Below, piece by piece: positions 11,545-24,069 of a stretch of 64,000 nucleotides of DNA; position 1 is the first letter of the stretch, and each line of letters starts with the position of its first letter. Below the pieces are notes generated by a model. That model ran no database searches. It was not told the origin of the DNA and worked only from the letters and a program-made list of their open reading frames with translations. The position numbers were made by a program, and so were the translations under genes. Source of the stretch: Neonectria sp. B-13 (taxonomy: Eukaryota; Ascomycota; Sordariomycetes; Hypocreales; Nectriaceae); the NCBI GenBank assembly GCA_002682825.1, contig NOKP01000002.1, positions 935,132 to 999,131 of the forward strand, given 5' to 3'.

Positions 11545-13110
11545 TCAGCTCGTCACAGCTCGTCTCCTTTCAATGGTAATCCACATGTCCTCGAAATAGG
11601 CAACACCGCCTTTGACCTCGTATCTCCCCGGTCTCTGAGCATCACACAGCTTCACCTCAAAAGTCCTAAAGAACTGCAACGGCGCCTTGTACAACTCCAT
11701 GTTCGCCACGTGCTGTCCCAGACATGTCCTGCTCCCATAACCAAACGTCATGCTGTACTTTGCATACTCACGCGCCTTTTCCTTGGTCTCCAGCCACCTC
11801 TCAGGCCTAAACACGCCTGCATCCTCCCCATAAATGTTCACGTCACGTTGCACCAGCAACGTATTTGCCGTCACCTCCATGCCCTCGGGAACGTGCTTCC
11901 CGTCGAGATCCATTCCTCCTTTGGAGACTAGGCGTGGGAAGATGCTCGGCGCAGATGGGACGAGGCGCATGGCTTCGCGGACGCAGGCTACGTAGTAGGG
12001 GCAGTGCGCCAAGACTTCTTCGTACAGAGGAACAGGACTGGAGAGATTGTTGGCTCGGGTGGCGGTGTCAAGCTCGGCCATGAGCTTTGCGTAGACGGGA
12101 GGATTGGTCAGAACGCATTTGACGAGGGCTTGAAACGCGGTCCCTGTTGTGTCGGCCCCAGCGATGAGCACGATTAGGACCTCGGCTTTGATGTATTCCA
12201 TGGGTAAGGGTTCGCCGTTCTCGTCGCGGGCGTCAATAAACGTCTGAAGGAGATCAACCCGGATTTTCTTCCCCTCGTCTATCTCCTGCAGTCGCCTCGC
12301 AATCAGGGCGTCGCGGAACCGCATCAGCGTCCCAAACCCATTCTTATCTTCAGGCCTCGCCACGAGGTACTTGTCGCCGAACCACGTGCTCATAATCCAT
12401 TTAGTCAGGGGGTACATGCGTACCATGATGCCAAAGGGCACCAGCCCGTCGTGCATGCCTTTGATTAGTCCGCCGACGTCCCGGCCCTGGGCGACGAAGC
12501 CGAAGGGCGCGCCGAAGCCGACCTCGGAGACGACATCGTAGGCCATGTAGACGGCCCAAGGGCAGAAGTCAAACGGTCTCTCCTTCTTTCCGCCTGCCGC
12601 CGTGTCTGCAGAAGCAAAGAGGGTGTCAAGCCGGGAAATCCAATGGCTGATTTGCGCGTCAATCAGAGGCTCCATCTTCTTGATGCTAGTGAAGCTGTAA
12701 GGCGCAGCAGCAATCTTACGATACCGCGCGTGCGTCTTGTGAGGCTGCATGTTGAACAAGGCCTCGGTTGGGCCAATTGCTCCCGAGATGTAGTGCTGCG
12801 ACTTGTCGACGGCGCGATGGTAGATGAGCGGCAACTTGGTCGCGTCACTAATGAGAAGCATCGTAGGCGTAACGCGAATGATGGGACCATGTTTCTTATG
12901 CAGCGTCGCGCACACCTCCACCTCTCTGCCTCTGACATTGTGGTAGGTGATCCATAGACGCGTAACACTTCCCCAGAAAGGACCGGGGAATTTGGCGAGA
13001 GGATGGAAGAAGCGGTAATATATGATCTGATAGAGGATGCGAAACAGGACGTATGAGACAACTGCCGAGGCGATGACGCCAAGGCTGAGGAGGGAGACTG
13101 CCAGTGCCAT
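11545..13110 (-). CDS. Cytochrome P450 monooxygenase
   Basis: An intronless frame of 521 codons encodes a complete microsomal P450. The N-terminal membrane anchor (SLGVIASAVVSYVLFRILYQ) is followed by the Pro-rich hinge (FHPLAKFPGPFWG). The I-helix oxygen-binding motif is AGADTTGTA, the K-helix ExxR is EAMR, the PERW motif is FRPERW, and the heme-cysteine loop is FGYGSRTCLGQH (about 11750-11715). P450s of this general shape (pisatin-demethylase-like) hydroxylate or epoxidise small molecules using NADPH and a reductase. It lies about 730 bp downstream of the PKS stop on the same strand, which suggests it oxidises the polyketide product. The substrate cannot be told from sequence. All canonical residues are present, so it should be active. 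Confidence 0.93.
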   Translation of the reverse strand: MALAVSLLSLGVIASAVVSYVLFRILYQIIYYRFFHPLAKFPGPFWGSVTRLWITYHNVRGREVEVCATLHKKHGPIIRVTPTMLLISDATKLPLIYHRAVDKSQHYISGAIGPTEALFNMQPHKTHARYRKIAAAPYSFTSIKKMEPLIDAQISHWISRLDTLFASADTAAGGKKERPFDFCPWAVYMAYDVVSEVGFGAPFGFVAQGRDVGGLIKGMHDGLVPFGIMVRMYPLTKWIMSTWFGDKYLVARPEDKNGFGTLMRFRDALIARRLQEIDEGKKIRVDLLQTFIDARDENGEPLPMEYIKAEVLIVLIAGADTTGTAFQALVKCVLTNPPVYAKLMAELDTATRANNLSSPVPLYEEVLAHCPYYVACVREAMRLVPSAPSIFPRLVSKGGMDLDGKHVPEGMEVTANTLLVQRDVNIYGEDAGVFRPERWLETKEKAREYAKYSMTFGYGSRTCLGQHVANMELYKAPLQFFRTFEVKLCDAQRPGRYEVKGGVAYFEDMWITIERRRAVTS

Positions 13111-13842
13111 TGTCTATTGCAATTGAGATTCAGACGATCCCAAACTGGGGAAGTAATTGACGCAGGAGAAGGTTGCCATTACGGGGAAAAGGACATTGAG
13201 ACATACATATAGCCGAAACCAAAGACTCTGACTTGCATATGCCAAGCCTGTACTTTATCATGCCACAACCTAGGAACGCCGCAGTAGTTTCATTTAGACC
13301 AGTTGTGTTACATCTCACTCAAGTTGTATGGCTACCCAACAACGGCCCCCAAATCTAACCTGAACCCCTCACGACCTTCCCCGCTCTGGCGTCGTCCTTG
13401 TTATATCTTTCAGACTCGCTATTTCCAGGCCTTTTAATTCCGACTCCCTTTCTTTCCCTTCAATCTTAAGCCCTTCGATTCTCAAAGGTTTCATTATCTG
13501 CGCCCCTGGAACTATGTTACGTGTCTGAGTCGTTTCCGCGGTTGGGGCCTGCTGCGGACTCACGATAAAACCTGAAGCGGTGGCGAGGCAGGCCTTGCTA
13601 AACCATTCTCATACTTGACGCTCCTGAGACTCTTGGTCCAAACTACTGTAGTGTCTCGACGACTAGGGCAGGGAGGCATTGTTGCCCCTAATGATGGGCT
13701 TTTTGAGAACAAAGATGTTGCGTCGACAATGTCTTGCAGAGAAGTGATGTCATGGGTTGGTGATGAACGTTCAATGACTTGGAAGAACAATGAGGCTCCT
13801 CTGTCTGCCCGATTCCTCATTCATGACTTTTCAGGCCTAATC
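13111..13842. other. P450 promoter region / PKS 3' flank
   Basis: This 730-bp stretch separates the PKS stop from the P450 start. It contains only short open frames with no recognisable product and should hold the P450 promoter. Confidence 0.55.
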
Positions 13843-16800
13843 TCACTTGTTTGACATGGTACTCTTCAGAACCACGCCCTCTGCAATTCCCTTTATCGCC
13901 CTCTCACCGGTCATCAACTCCCACATTCCTAATTTGGCGCCAAACTCCCGCCCGATCCAGTTCCTCAGTTCCACCGCCATCAGGCTGTCGACGCCGTACG
14001 CCGAAAGCGGCTTGTCGGTGTCTACGTCGTCGGCCGACATCATCATGGCGCGGGCCAGTCTGTCCGCGAACGCCGAGGCTACTATGATCGTACGGGCCTT
14101 GTCGTCTGGCGCGGCGCGGAAGAGGGCGGAGTAGTTGATGGCCGGTATCGCTGTCTTCCCTGATACTATCTTGTCGCTCTCCTCGTTGCGGCTAATGGGC
14201 TGCGAAAAGGTGGACAACAGTGGTCTTTCTGACAACCCCGGCGGTGGCCCATTGCCCTTGACCAGATACTCGGCTGGTGTGAGCAAACCAACAAGGAGCT
14301 GCTGTCTCTCAGCCTCTTCCTCTGGCTTCTTGAGATGTTTAGCACCACACACCATTTCTAGGACTGCCAATAGTTCGCTCTCCCCAACCCTTTGCATGTT
14401 TCCCCAGTCCTTTAGCTGTCTTTGATACGCCGCTGTCTCTGCAATTAGACCGACATCTGCCATCCAACCGACATCCAGCACTGTCACTTGAGGGCAGATT
14501 CTCGCGCATGCGTCCTGGAACGTGCAACCTGCCGCGTAGTTTGCGCTTGCCATCTGACCGTTGACACCGGCCAGGGAAGCGAGGTGGATGAAGAAGTCAA
14601 GATGTTGCTGGTCTGGGAGGAGGCGGTGGAGATTGAAGGATGTGTCCACCTTAGCTTGTATAGCCGAAGACCATTGCTGGAAGGACATATTGGTAAAGAC
14701 AGCGTTGTTTAGGACCATAGCGTAGTTGATCACTCCGCGGATTGCGGGCATGGTTTGCTTACAGCCTTCGAGCAAAGCAGCGAGCTCATCTTCACTGGCG
14801 ATGTTGCATTTAGGCGCGATGATGTGTACACCGCGTGATGAGAGCGAAGCTACCAGTTTTGCAGCGGCAGGAGAAGTAGCACCACTTCGTGAAGGGATGA
14901 TGAGATGTTTGGCTCCGTGGGCTGCCATCCACGCGACGATGGACCGACCAACGCCGCCGAGGCCGCCGGGAATGAGGTACGATGCGTTTTTGTCGAGCTT
15001 GCATGGCTGCTGGCCTTTTTGGCTGAAGACGAGTTGCGGAAGAACATCGTCTGCTCTACGAGTTATGACAACACGGCCTGTGCCTTCTCCCTTCTGTAAC
15101 GCTCTAAACGCCTCCTTCAGTTCCGTTGCTGGAAACACTTGCACTGGCGTCGGTGGTGTGATCTTTCCCTCCTCAATCAACACCATCGTGCTCCTCAACA
15201 GCCTTGATGTCACCTGTGGTCGTAAATCCAGAACATCCACAGTCGCAAATGTCGTGTTTCTCCTCAAGGAGCTAGCCATGGCTGACCCCAGAGAGGCGCT
15301 GTTGTCACGAAGCCCGATGTCAACGAGGCGCCCGCTAGGTGCAAGCAACTTTCGGCTTGCGTCCGCTTGCTCGCCAGCTAGCGTGTTGATCACGATATCA
15401 ACACCATAACCTTGGGTGATGCGCCTCGCGCCCGACGCAAAGGACGTGGTCTCGTTGCTAGCCGAGAAGATGTGATCGGGCGCAAGGCCCAGCGTACCAA
15501 CAAGAAAGTTTCTCTCCTCCTCATCGTTACCGTAAGCAGTCGTCGTGGCTAAAACCTCAGCGCCATGCATCGTTGCGATTTGCACCGCCATCTGTCCTAT
15601 GGCGCTTGTTGCGTCGTGGACGAACACTTTCTCGCCCTGCTCCACCCTCGCGACATCAAGAAGGGCATGATACGCAGTGAGTGTAGGACCTAGCACAGCA
15701 ACCGCTGTCTCAAAAGTCATCTCATGCAATTGCGAAGGCATCTTGAGCACTCGGGTGTCGTGTGCGCGAGGGAACTTGCGCATGCAGCCTCGAGCGAGCA
15801 TGACAACGCGATCACCCGGCCTCAGCGTTTCAGTATCGCAATCCGACCCGACCCGGGTGACGACGCCGGCACAGTCGGTGCCAAGGCCACCTGTATCTTC
15901 ATTGTCGAGGCGGCCAAGAGCGAAGAGCACGTCCCGTCGAGTGAGACCCCATACGCGAGCCTCGATTTCGACGTCACGCGGACCGAGATCTCTCCTGTAT
16001 GTCTCATCCAGCTCGAAACGCAAAGAGTCGAGATTCCCCAGTGTACCAACCGCCAGCTTCACGGCAGGACCATCTTTCCAGGCCAGCTGTTGGAGACGCG
16101 GTGAGAGAAGGGAACGCACTTTGGCGTTGGCGGACACGTCCTCGACTACACGGGCTGTGAGTACCTGGCCAGCGCGGATGACGTATTCGAGCTCGGGCGA
16201 TGGTGTTGATCCAAATGCTGCCTTGATGGTTGATTTGATGAACTCTGCCTGTGTCTTGGTGCTGGACATATCTTCAAAGGCCAATGAGACGATGTGACTG
16301 TTGGGCATCTCGGCCCTGATCGTCCTCAGGAGCCCCTGAGCAATGGAGTAATGCGGTAATTGAATATCACCGACGCCGTTCTTGGGTACTGTCACCCATA
16401 GGAGGTTGAGTGCTTGTTTGAATAGGGCCTGGAGTTGAGCGAATTGTGTCTCAGATATGTTAGCGAGGAGTGGCCAGTCGACCTCGGTCAGAGAGATAAC
16501 AATGTCGTCGCTACTAATGATAGCCGAGGAGATGTTGTCTAGTGGAAGAACAACATCCTGGCTGTCGGAGAGGAGCTCGGCGAGTTCTTTTTGCTTTCCC
16601 TGTTGGGGATCGATGACGAACACCTGTCTCGGCAGGGGCGCCGGCTTCACCTCCTTCATCCCAACAGCTGTGCTCACAATCACACTGACAATATGCGATT
16701 CTGTTTGCTTAGTATCCCCCAGTACGAGATCATTTCCGGAGAACCCATTCTTCTTCAAGACCTCGTCCCAGGCATCTTCACTGGCAAGCGGACTCTTGTT

Positions 16801-19800
16801 CTTTACTCGCCATTCTTCTTGACTTAGCCACCACCCGCTCGCCAGCGTTGCGAAGAAGCACGTCGCAATGTCAGTTGGGTCCGTCACCTCCAGCATCACA
16901 AGCCTGCCACCCGGCTTCAGCAAACGACGTAGGTTCTGAAAAGTCCTGTTCAGTAGCCCCGTTGCGTGGATACAACTCCCCGCGACTAGAAGGTCGTAAG
17001 AATTCTCGGCGAAGCCTTGGGCGGAGATAGACCGCTCTATATCTAGCGCCTTAAAGCTCATCCGGCCTCCGAAGCCTTCTGCGTCCCACCTAGCCTTGGC
17101 AGATTCGAAGAAAACGGGACTAATGTCGGTGTACATATATTCTGCGAACGCCATGGCTCCGGTTCGCTTCTCTCTCTCTTTCAACGCGTTCAGAATATGC
17201 ACCGTCATACCGCCGGTGCCAGCACCGACCTCCAGGATACGAAGAGCTGGAGTTTCATGCGCTGCAAGATCGAGAAACCTGCTCAGCCGCCCGTCTCCAC
17301 AGACGGTGTGGAAGAGAGAAGCGTAAAATGTCTTGGCATGGTCAGATTCGAAAATGACTTGAAGAGGATCCATCTCGCCCGCTACAATGGCCGGCAAGCT
17401 ACGCGCAACGTGCTGGTAGAGAGTCCATGAGGGGAAAGCCGCAGCAAAAGAGTCGAGCTCGGCCTCAAACTCTGAGTCTGTGAGAGCTTCTGCATCTTCG
17501 CGCTCACTTGGGGGTAAGGCGTGCACATGATGTTCCATCCAGTCCATGTGGTGGCGAAGAGTGCTATCGAGGTGGCTGCGATGTTCTCCGGGTATGTTTC
17601 TGACATGGCGGACGGCGACAATGTTGAGTACCGCTGTGCGCTTGCGATGTTCAGCCAGCATGATCTCTTCATCGCGTGGAAATATGTCCGCCTTGCAAGC
17701 CTGGGACAGTTGCTCTGGGGACAGCAGGCTGAGCTGGGGTTCCCACTCGATGCCGTATAGCAGCTTCTTCTGTCCAGCTTCTCCACCCTCAGCGAGGGAA
17801 TCAGAGTCGTCGGTTGATACAGTCGCCGTCTCCACGGTCCCTATCACTGCTAATACAGTGCCATCGTCTTCCAGGACAGACACGCTCCCTTTCTCACCTC
17901 GCGCTGCCTTTCCCGCGTTTTCGGAGCATGCAAGCCAGCGTATGTTCCTCGTCACAGGAGCCTGCCATCCGCTTGAGGAGAACCACGCATCCGCCAGTCG
18001 CACAGGGACATTTGCAGCGTGCTGTTGCCCTGCACTGACCCTCAAGGCGTGGAAGGCCGTGTCCAACACGGTCGGGTGCATGAGACTTGCTGTCTCAAGT
18101 CTTGTATTGTTGGAGACTGGCACAGAAGCGATAGCTCGCGCTCCAGCTTTGTCCCAGTGGATATTCCGACAGAGTTGGAACCATTCGCCGTACTGCAGCC
18201 CGTGGTCCGCTGCATCGCTGTACAGCAGCTGTGAGTCAACTGGTAATGTACATGTCTCTAATGCATCGTGATGTTGCGCGCGAACGGCGTCATCAGTCAT
18301 GCCTTTTTCCGCAAGCTCCACATTGGACTCGTATTGGACTTGCACGTTGGTGTTGAAGACTTCAGTCCAGCTATGACTCTCCTTTTTGTATGCAAAGATG
18401 CTGATTTCGAACCAGGCTGGCGATGAGTCGTTGTCCTTAGCACGGCTGTTCAGCGGCCGCAAGGAGAGCATCGTCTCAACTCTGTCATCCCAACTCTCTG
18501 GCACCACGATAGGACTCAAGAAGTGCGCCTCTTTGACAAAATAACCTATCAATGTCTGACTTGAGCGAGTCATCTCCTGCGCGGCTTCGAGAGCCATGAT
18601 CAACATGCCTGCGGCAGGGTAGAGCACCGAGTCGCCGACGACATGATGTCCAATCCAGGGGTGCGTCTCAATACTCAGGAAGCTTCGCCATCTCGGTTGT
18701 AGGGGATTCCAATCCGACGCTCTCTGACCCAGTACATCGCCTTTCGTAGGACTACGAAGGCAGTAGTCCTTGCTGATACGGCTCTCAGCCCAAAATTTGC
18801 GTGAGTGATCGAACGGGTAGGGTGGACAGTCAACTAAACATAACATCGCGTCCTTCCCTTGCTGGTTGTTGACGGCCATGAGTGAAATTTTATGCCCGCG
18901 GCAGAAAAGGGAACCTGCGAGTTCTAGCATAGTGTCCGTGGCTGAACGGCCGCGGTAGAGTGCAGACGAATACTGCGTCTTGTCGTCCCCCAGCGTGTCT
19001 TGCACATACCGTCGTAGCGCAGGATGCGGTCCGACTTCGACAAAATCCGTTATGCCAAAGGTATTGGTGTCTGATGCCATGAGTTGAACAGCCGTAGCGA
19101 ATTTCACGGGTGAGATCATGTTGTCGATCCAGTACTGGCTGGTGGTCAGGTCTGCAGGATTCATCACCTTGCCCGTTACCGTAGAGAACATGGGGATGGA
19201 CAACATCTCGGCTGATTCAAGGTTACCCATTGAAGCCTGGTATTCCTCCGCCACTTGTCGCATCACCGATGAGTGATACGCTACTCCTGTCTTGAGCTCC
19301 CGGGCGAAGATTCCCTCTTGATCAGACTGTGCGTTGACAGCGTCGATCTCCGCTTGTGGTCCAGAAAGAGTGACGTTATGCGGGCTGTTAATACACGCAA
19401 TGCCGACTTGGGTGACTTGGGGCTGGAGCTTCGATAGGAAGTCGGTCACTTGGTCGGGAGCTAGGTTAATGGAGATCATGGAGCCTGGCGAGGCAGTTGA
19501 GGCGGCACGAATTTTACCAGCTACAAGCCCACGGAAATAGGAGACTTTGCAAGCAGAGATGAGCGAGAGTGCGCCGATGCTGTAACTGTTTGATGTAAGT
19601 GTAATTAGCGAATGTGGGACTAGGGAGCTTGACGATATAAGAACTTAAACATTCATTGTTAAACGGTAGAAAGCCAGTTACAGAACCAGGTAAGGTGTTG
19701 AGGATGATTTGGGAAGAAAGGTTCTGCACATACGCAGCAGCAATCTCGCCGGACGAGTGTCCAACAACGGCCTTTGGAACGACCCCAAAACTCCGAAAAA

Positions 19801-22493
19801 GCTCAACAAGGGCGAGCTGAATAGCCGTAGACAATGGTTGGCTGTACTCGGGCTTGTTGATATGTTCGTTTCGTCGAAGCTCATCTGTCGTGGTAGTGAA
19901 TCCTTGTCAGCGATGCGTGGCATAATTCCCTAGTCATAACCCAAATGCATGGAATGTGCCAGAGAATGATTCAGCTCACTCACTAAAGATGGACCACGAG
20001 CACCCCAGATCTTTGTAGATCCCATCCACTACCCTCAGCGTCTCCTCGAAGACGGGATACATGCCGACCAGCTCCCAGCCCATGTCGACGCACTGTGCGC
20101 CCTGACCAGTGAAAATCCAAGCCAAACTAGGCTCTGATACGACACGAACAGGCTTGGCAAAGGATAAGTTCATGGAAACTGACTGTTCAAGCTGGTTTTT
20201 AGATGGCTGCACAATGGAAAAGCTGCGCCATCGCATGTGACTTCGCCGGACGGCGAGTGTGTATGCCAGGGCATCTAGCCTGGGGGACTTGGAGGAGAGG
20301 TCGTTGCGTTGATACCAAGAGGAGTAGCTTTCGACTGTGCTTTTGGTGGACTTTCCATCGAAGGCGGAAAAAACGAGGAGCTTAGGATGCTCGGTGGTCC
20401 CCTTAACGGTACACGTCGTTTTGTTTTCCTGCGCTGTCTCGCCAGTATGGGCGGTTCCGTTCACTGGTGCTGCTCCGTTTGACGTAGAAGTTCCGTTGGT
20501 GGTAACCGAGGCATTCGTATCAATCATTCCATCGCGAGGAGGCTTTCCACTTGTTGTGGTTGCAGCCATGGGAACATCAGTCGTGCAGTGATTTCCTACC
20601 AACCCGTGTTCCTCGAGAAAGTGCAACGCGTCATCAAGAACAACATGCGTGTTAGAGCCTCCGAAGCCAAATCCGTTGACGGATACACGCCGTAAGCCAC
20701 TGGAAGGCCAGGGGATAGACCGGTTGGGAACCTGGGAAATATGTTAGTCGTGTCCCTTCAGCGCATAATCATGAAAATATGAGGAAAATCGCAGCTGCTA
20801 GCACGTACCTCGACGCGTAGGACCTCAGCGTCAATAGCCGGGTTCATCTTCTCAAAAAGCGCATTAGGTGGGATAATGCCCTTTTCGAGGATCACTATAA
20901 ACAAGGCAACAGTCAGTCAGACTGTCGACCTATGATAGAGATAGCATGGAACAAAGTCGATCCGACTCGACTTACAGATAGCTTTGAGAATACCAGCGAG
21001 GCCGCTCGCACCTTCGAGATGTCCTATGTTCGTTTTGAGAGAACCTCTGGAGTTCGTTTTAGTCACACCATCCCAAAAATAAATGTGCTTGGGGAGGCAA
21101 TAGTCTTACACGTAAAGTGGGTTTTCTTCGCTCCTCGACTGCCGAAAAGCGTTTCCAATGGCTTTCATCTCAATCGGATCGCCAACGGGAGTTCCGGTCC
21201 CATGAGCTTCGACACATTTTGTCTTCTCAAGCTTTAGACCTGCCCTCGCATACACTCGCCTGATCAGCTCCTCCTGAGCGACGGGGTTGGGTTGACTGAG
21301 AGCAGGCGTGTGGCCATCCTGGTTAGAGGCCACGGCACGAACGACGGCACGAATCGTATCGCCGTCTCTGAGGGCAGTGGAGAGAGGTTTCAGCACGAAG
21401 GCAAGAACGCCTTCTCCGCGGCCGAAGCCATTTGCTTTGTGGTCGAATGCTTTGCATGTGCCATCCGGAGACAACATCTGCAGGTTGCGGAACATTTGGT
21501 ACATTCCGGGTTCAAGGATCAGGTTTGCCGCAGTAACGAGAGCCTTGTTAGGTGGGTTAGCTACCTGGTTCATTACATGGATATGAGCTGCGCCACGGGC
21601 AAGGTTATGAGGTGGAGAAGAAGGACCAGGATAAGGGAGAGATGCCCTCAACATGAAGTCAAAATGAGCCCACTATTCACAAACAGGGGGAGCCCAAGCA
21701 AAGATCGACCACTGAGAAAGACGACTTACAGCTTCGGCATCCCCACACTTGAGCAACTTGCATGCAATATCAAACGCCGATAGCCCGCTCGAACAGGCTG
21801 TGTCAACGTGAATACTCGGTCCCTGCATGCCAAAGAAGTAGCTAACTCGGTTTGGAATTACGCTGGCCAGGCATCCGGTGGCTGCCATTCTTTCAACGTT
21901 ATCCGGATCCATGGCGGCCATGCGGATGTAGTCTTCCGTAAAGGTGGCCGATAACACAGCGGTGCAGGAGCCTTTCAGCGTCTCGAAGGGGATACCGGCT
22001 ACGCATATGTGTCAGCATGATTACAAGAGCTCGCCGTATTCATCTTAGCTCAGGGCTGCAAAGTGAAGCAATAACAGTGATCCGGTGCATTGATAGCTCT
22101 CACTGACCGTTCTCAAAAGCCCGGTACGCCACCTCCAATGTCCACCGCTGCACCGGGTCCATACTCGCGGCCTCCTTAGCAGTGAGACCAAAAAGGGGCG
22201 CATCGAATCCAGCTGGATCTTGGCGAATAAAATGACCGCTTCGGCTGTGAGACTGCAACGTTCGGTAGTTGTCAGTCAAGCCTACTTCGCCCGAGGTAAT
22301 TTCACAACTATTTCGTACTCACCTTGCCGTTCCTTGGGTCTGGATGAGCCTCGGCGTTCATACGCTCCTTGGGCCACTCCCTGGACAAATTCCTCGCGCC
22401 CTGGAGGACTTCCCAGAAAGTAGCATCATCTTCGACATCTTGAGGCAGTTGGTAGGCAATCCCTACCACGGCAATATTGTCCGAGACTTGCAT
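13843..22493 (-). CDS. Highly reducing type I polyketide synthase (KS-AT-DH-MT-ER-KR-ACP)
   Basis: Nine exons join in frame: 22493-22323, 22252-22108, 21998-21730, 21543-21110, 21046-20976, 20894-20809, 20731-19984, 19902-19734 and 19585-13843, giving 2611 aa. KS has the active Cys in DTACSSG (about 21800) and the His motifs [12 protein letters not shown] (about 21200) and NIGHLEG (about 21020). AT has [11 protein letters not shown] (about 19750). DH has [11 protein letters not shown] (about 18630) and [11 protein letters not shown] has [10 protein letters not shown] (about 17225). ER has [12 protein letters not shown] and [12 protein letters not shown] (about 15600). KR has [12 protein letters not shown] (about 14960) and the S/Y pair in HLASLAG...ANYAAG. 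ACP has YGVDSLMAV (about 13985). All domains look intact, so it should make a reduced, C-methylated chain from malonyl-CoA with NADPH and SAM. No thioesterase or reductase follows. I chose [11 protein letters not shown] at 22493 as start; an in-frame ATG at 22796 would add 101 residues, but a TATATA at about 22735 lies inside that extension. Confidence 0.94.
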
Positions 22494-24069
22494 TGTGGGT
22501 TTCGCGTGCTGGGACGGTTGGGCGGAGATTTCTCTGGTAATGTTGCCGATCGATGCAAAGGTGCCAATGTAACGGCTCGTCGTAGCAAGGGAGTAAGCAG
22601 GTAGTTGTAGATATCCCGACGGCTTGGAACGCGAACCAACAACGTCCCGGAAAGTACGTCTAATGGTTGATCTTAACTTATTGACAATAAATGGAGGGCT
22701 TGGAGTAGGGTTGCAATGGTATACCTGTGGTATATAATCAGATACCGTGTATGCCTCACCGGGCCGGCGCTCCATCGTCGTCTGTAGATCTGCCACTGAA
22801 GAAAAAGTGAAAATCGTATCATGGCTAGTTGTCGTCTTCGCCTCCTGCAGAGTGCATCAGTGTTTCATGCGCAAGCAGGGGATGCTAGACGGTCCGTATG
22901 TTCAGTAATCCTTGGTGTTGTTACCTCCCGATGTTGCAAGCCTAAGAAGCAATGATATGTAGATCGTCCCTCGCTTCCCCCTGAGGTGCGAAACTTTAGC
23001 TCCTTCTTTAGTGACATAGTCAAATCCCTCGGCTAGAGTGATGAGCCACTTGTTAATCAATAACGAGAGGGCAGGCTTTCAACGTAGTTAGCAAGACTCT
23101 GATTCTGTCACGCAGAAGTAGAAAGCTGCGTAGATCTGATGCTATCACGTTTTGTCACAGATGATTTCAGATGCAAAGTTATTCATATTCATCGCATCTT
23201 TCACCACTCCAGTAGCTATCATGGAGTATGCAGCCAGCGCTCTCGCTTCCCCTTGCAAATCTTGCTACCAAAGTTCGCGTTTTTGATGGTACTTACGGTG
23301 TCAAAGTAAGTAAGGTGTTTTAAGCTAGTGCCCAATGAACAAGGTGAAGTTGGATTCCTGGTCTTTGCATTGTGGGGCATATGCAGTTACAGTATGATAG
23401 ATTCCTCCGTGGCGCAGACGATGGATTTGCGTCGTGGTAGGAGTGAAATTAGGCAAGTAGTTTACGTCCGGGGGTTTGACGGCTGCAGCGAATCAAGATA
23501 ATTGTCCCCCTGCGGGCTCTCAAGGGATAAAATAGGATCACCTTCATACGTGGGTTGCTTTTCGTCGGGTCTTGAGCATGTTGCCACATGTGATAGACAA
23601 TAAACCGGCGAAACAATCGAGGTGCCGAGTTTGCTTGGTAACATGCAGTAAGAATATTAGGATTTGAGGACGTGGCGGTTTTGATAGAAAAGGAGAAACG
23701 CAATGCATGGAATATTAGTGAGAGTATGGACGTGGCAAGATCTTCAAGCTTGGAACACGAGGTTTTCCGACTCGGTTCATGTGGCCGTGGGAGCAATCCT
23801 CGCCGTATTAGTCTGTCCAGCAAAAGTGGCTTTACACTGGACCCGTGTAAACATGATGGAAATAATCACGATAATGGCCAATTCTGACACGTCTTTGATG
23901 ACATGGTTGTATATAATGCCGGACTTGGTATAATTAACTCGACGATGGCGCAAGCTTGACGTGCTAGAGCATTCACCGGCTTAATAATACATTGTCGTTT
24001 CCTGATACAGTAGAAATATAACTCCTCTCATCTTTTTCTGGGAATGCTCCCAGTGCACCATGAGTAGTA
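22494..24069. other. PKS promoter region / 3' flank of rhodopsin-like gene
   Basis: About 1.6 kb without a convincing gene. TATATA on the minus strand at 22736-22731 lies about 240 bp upstream of the preferred PKS start. Short frames such as 23823-23449 (-) show no family resemblance. Confidence 0.55.

Noticed and set aside
13843..19479. Treating the 1878-codon frame as the whole PKS
   Set aside because: It starts inside the AT domain; eight upstream exons restore KS and the front of AT with consistent splice phases.
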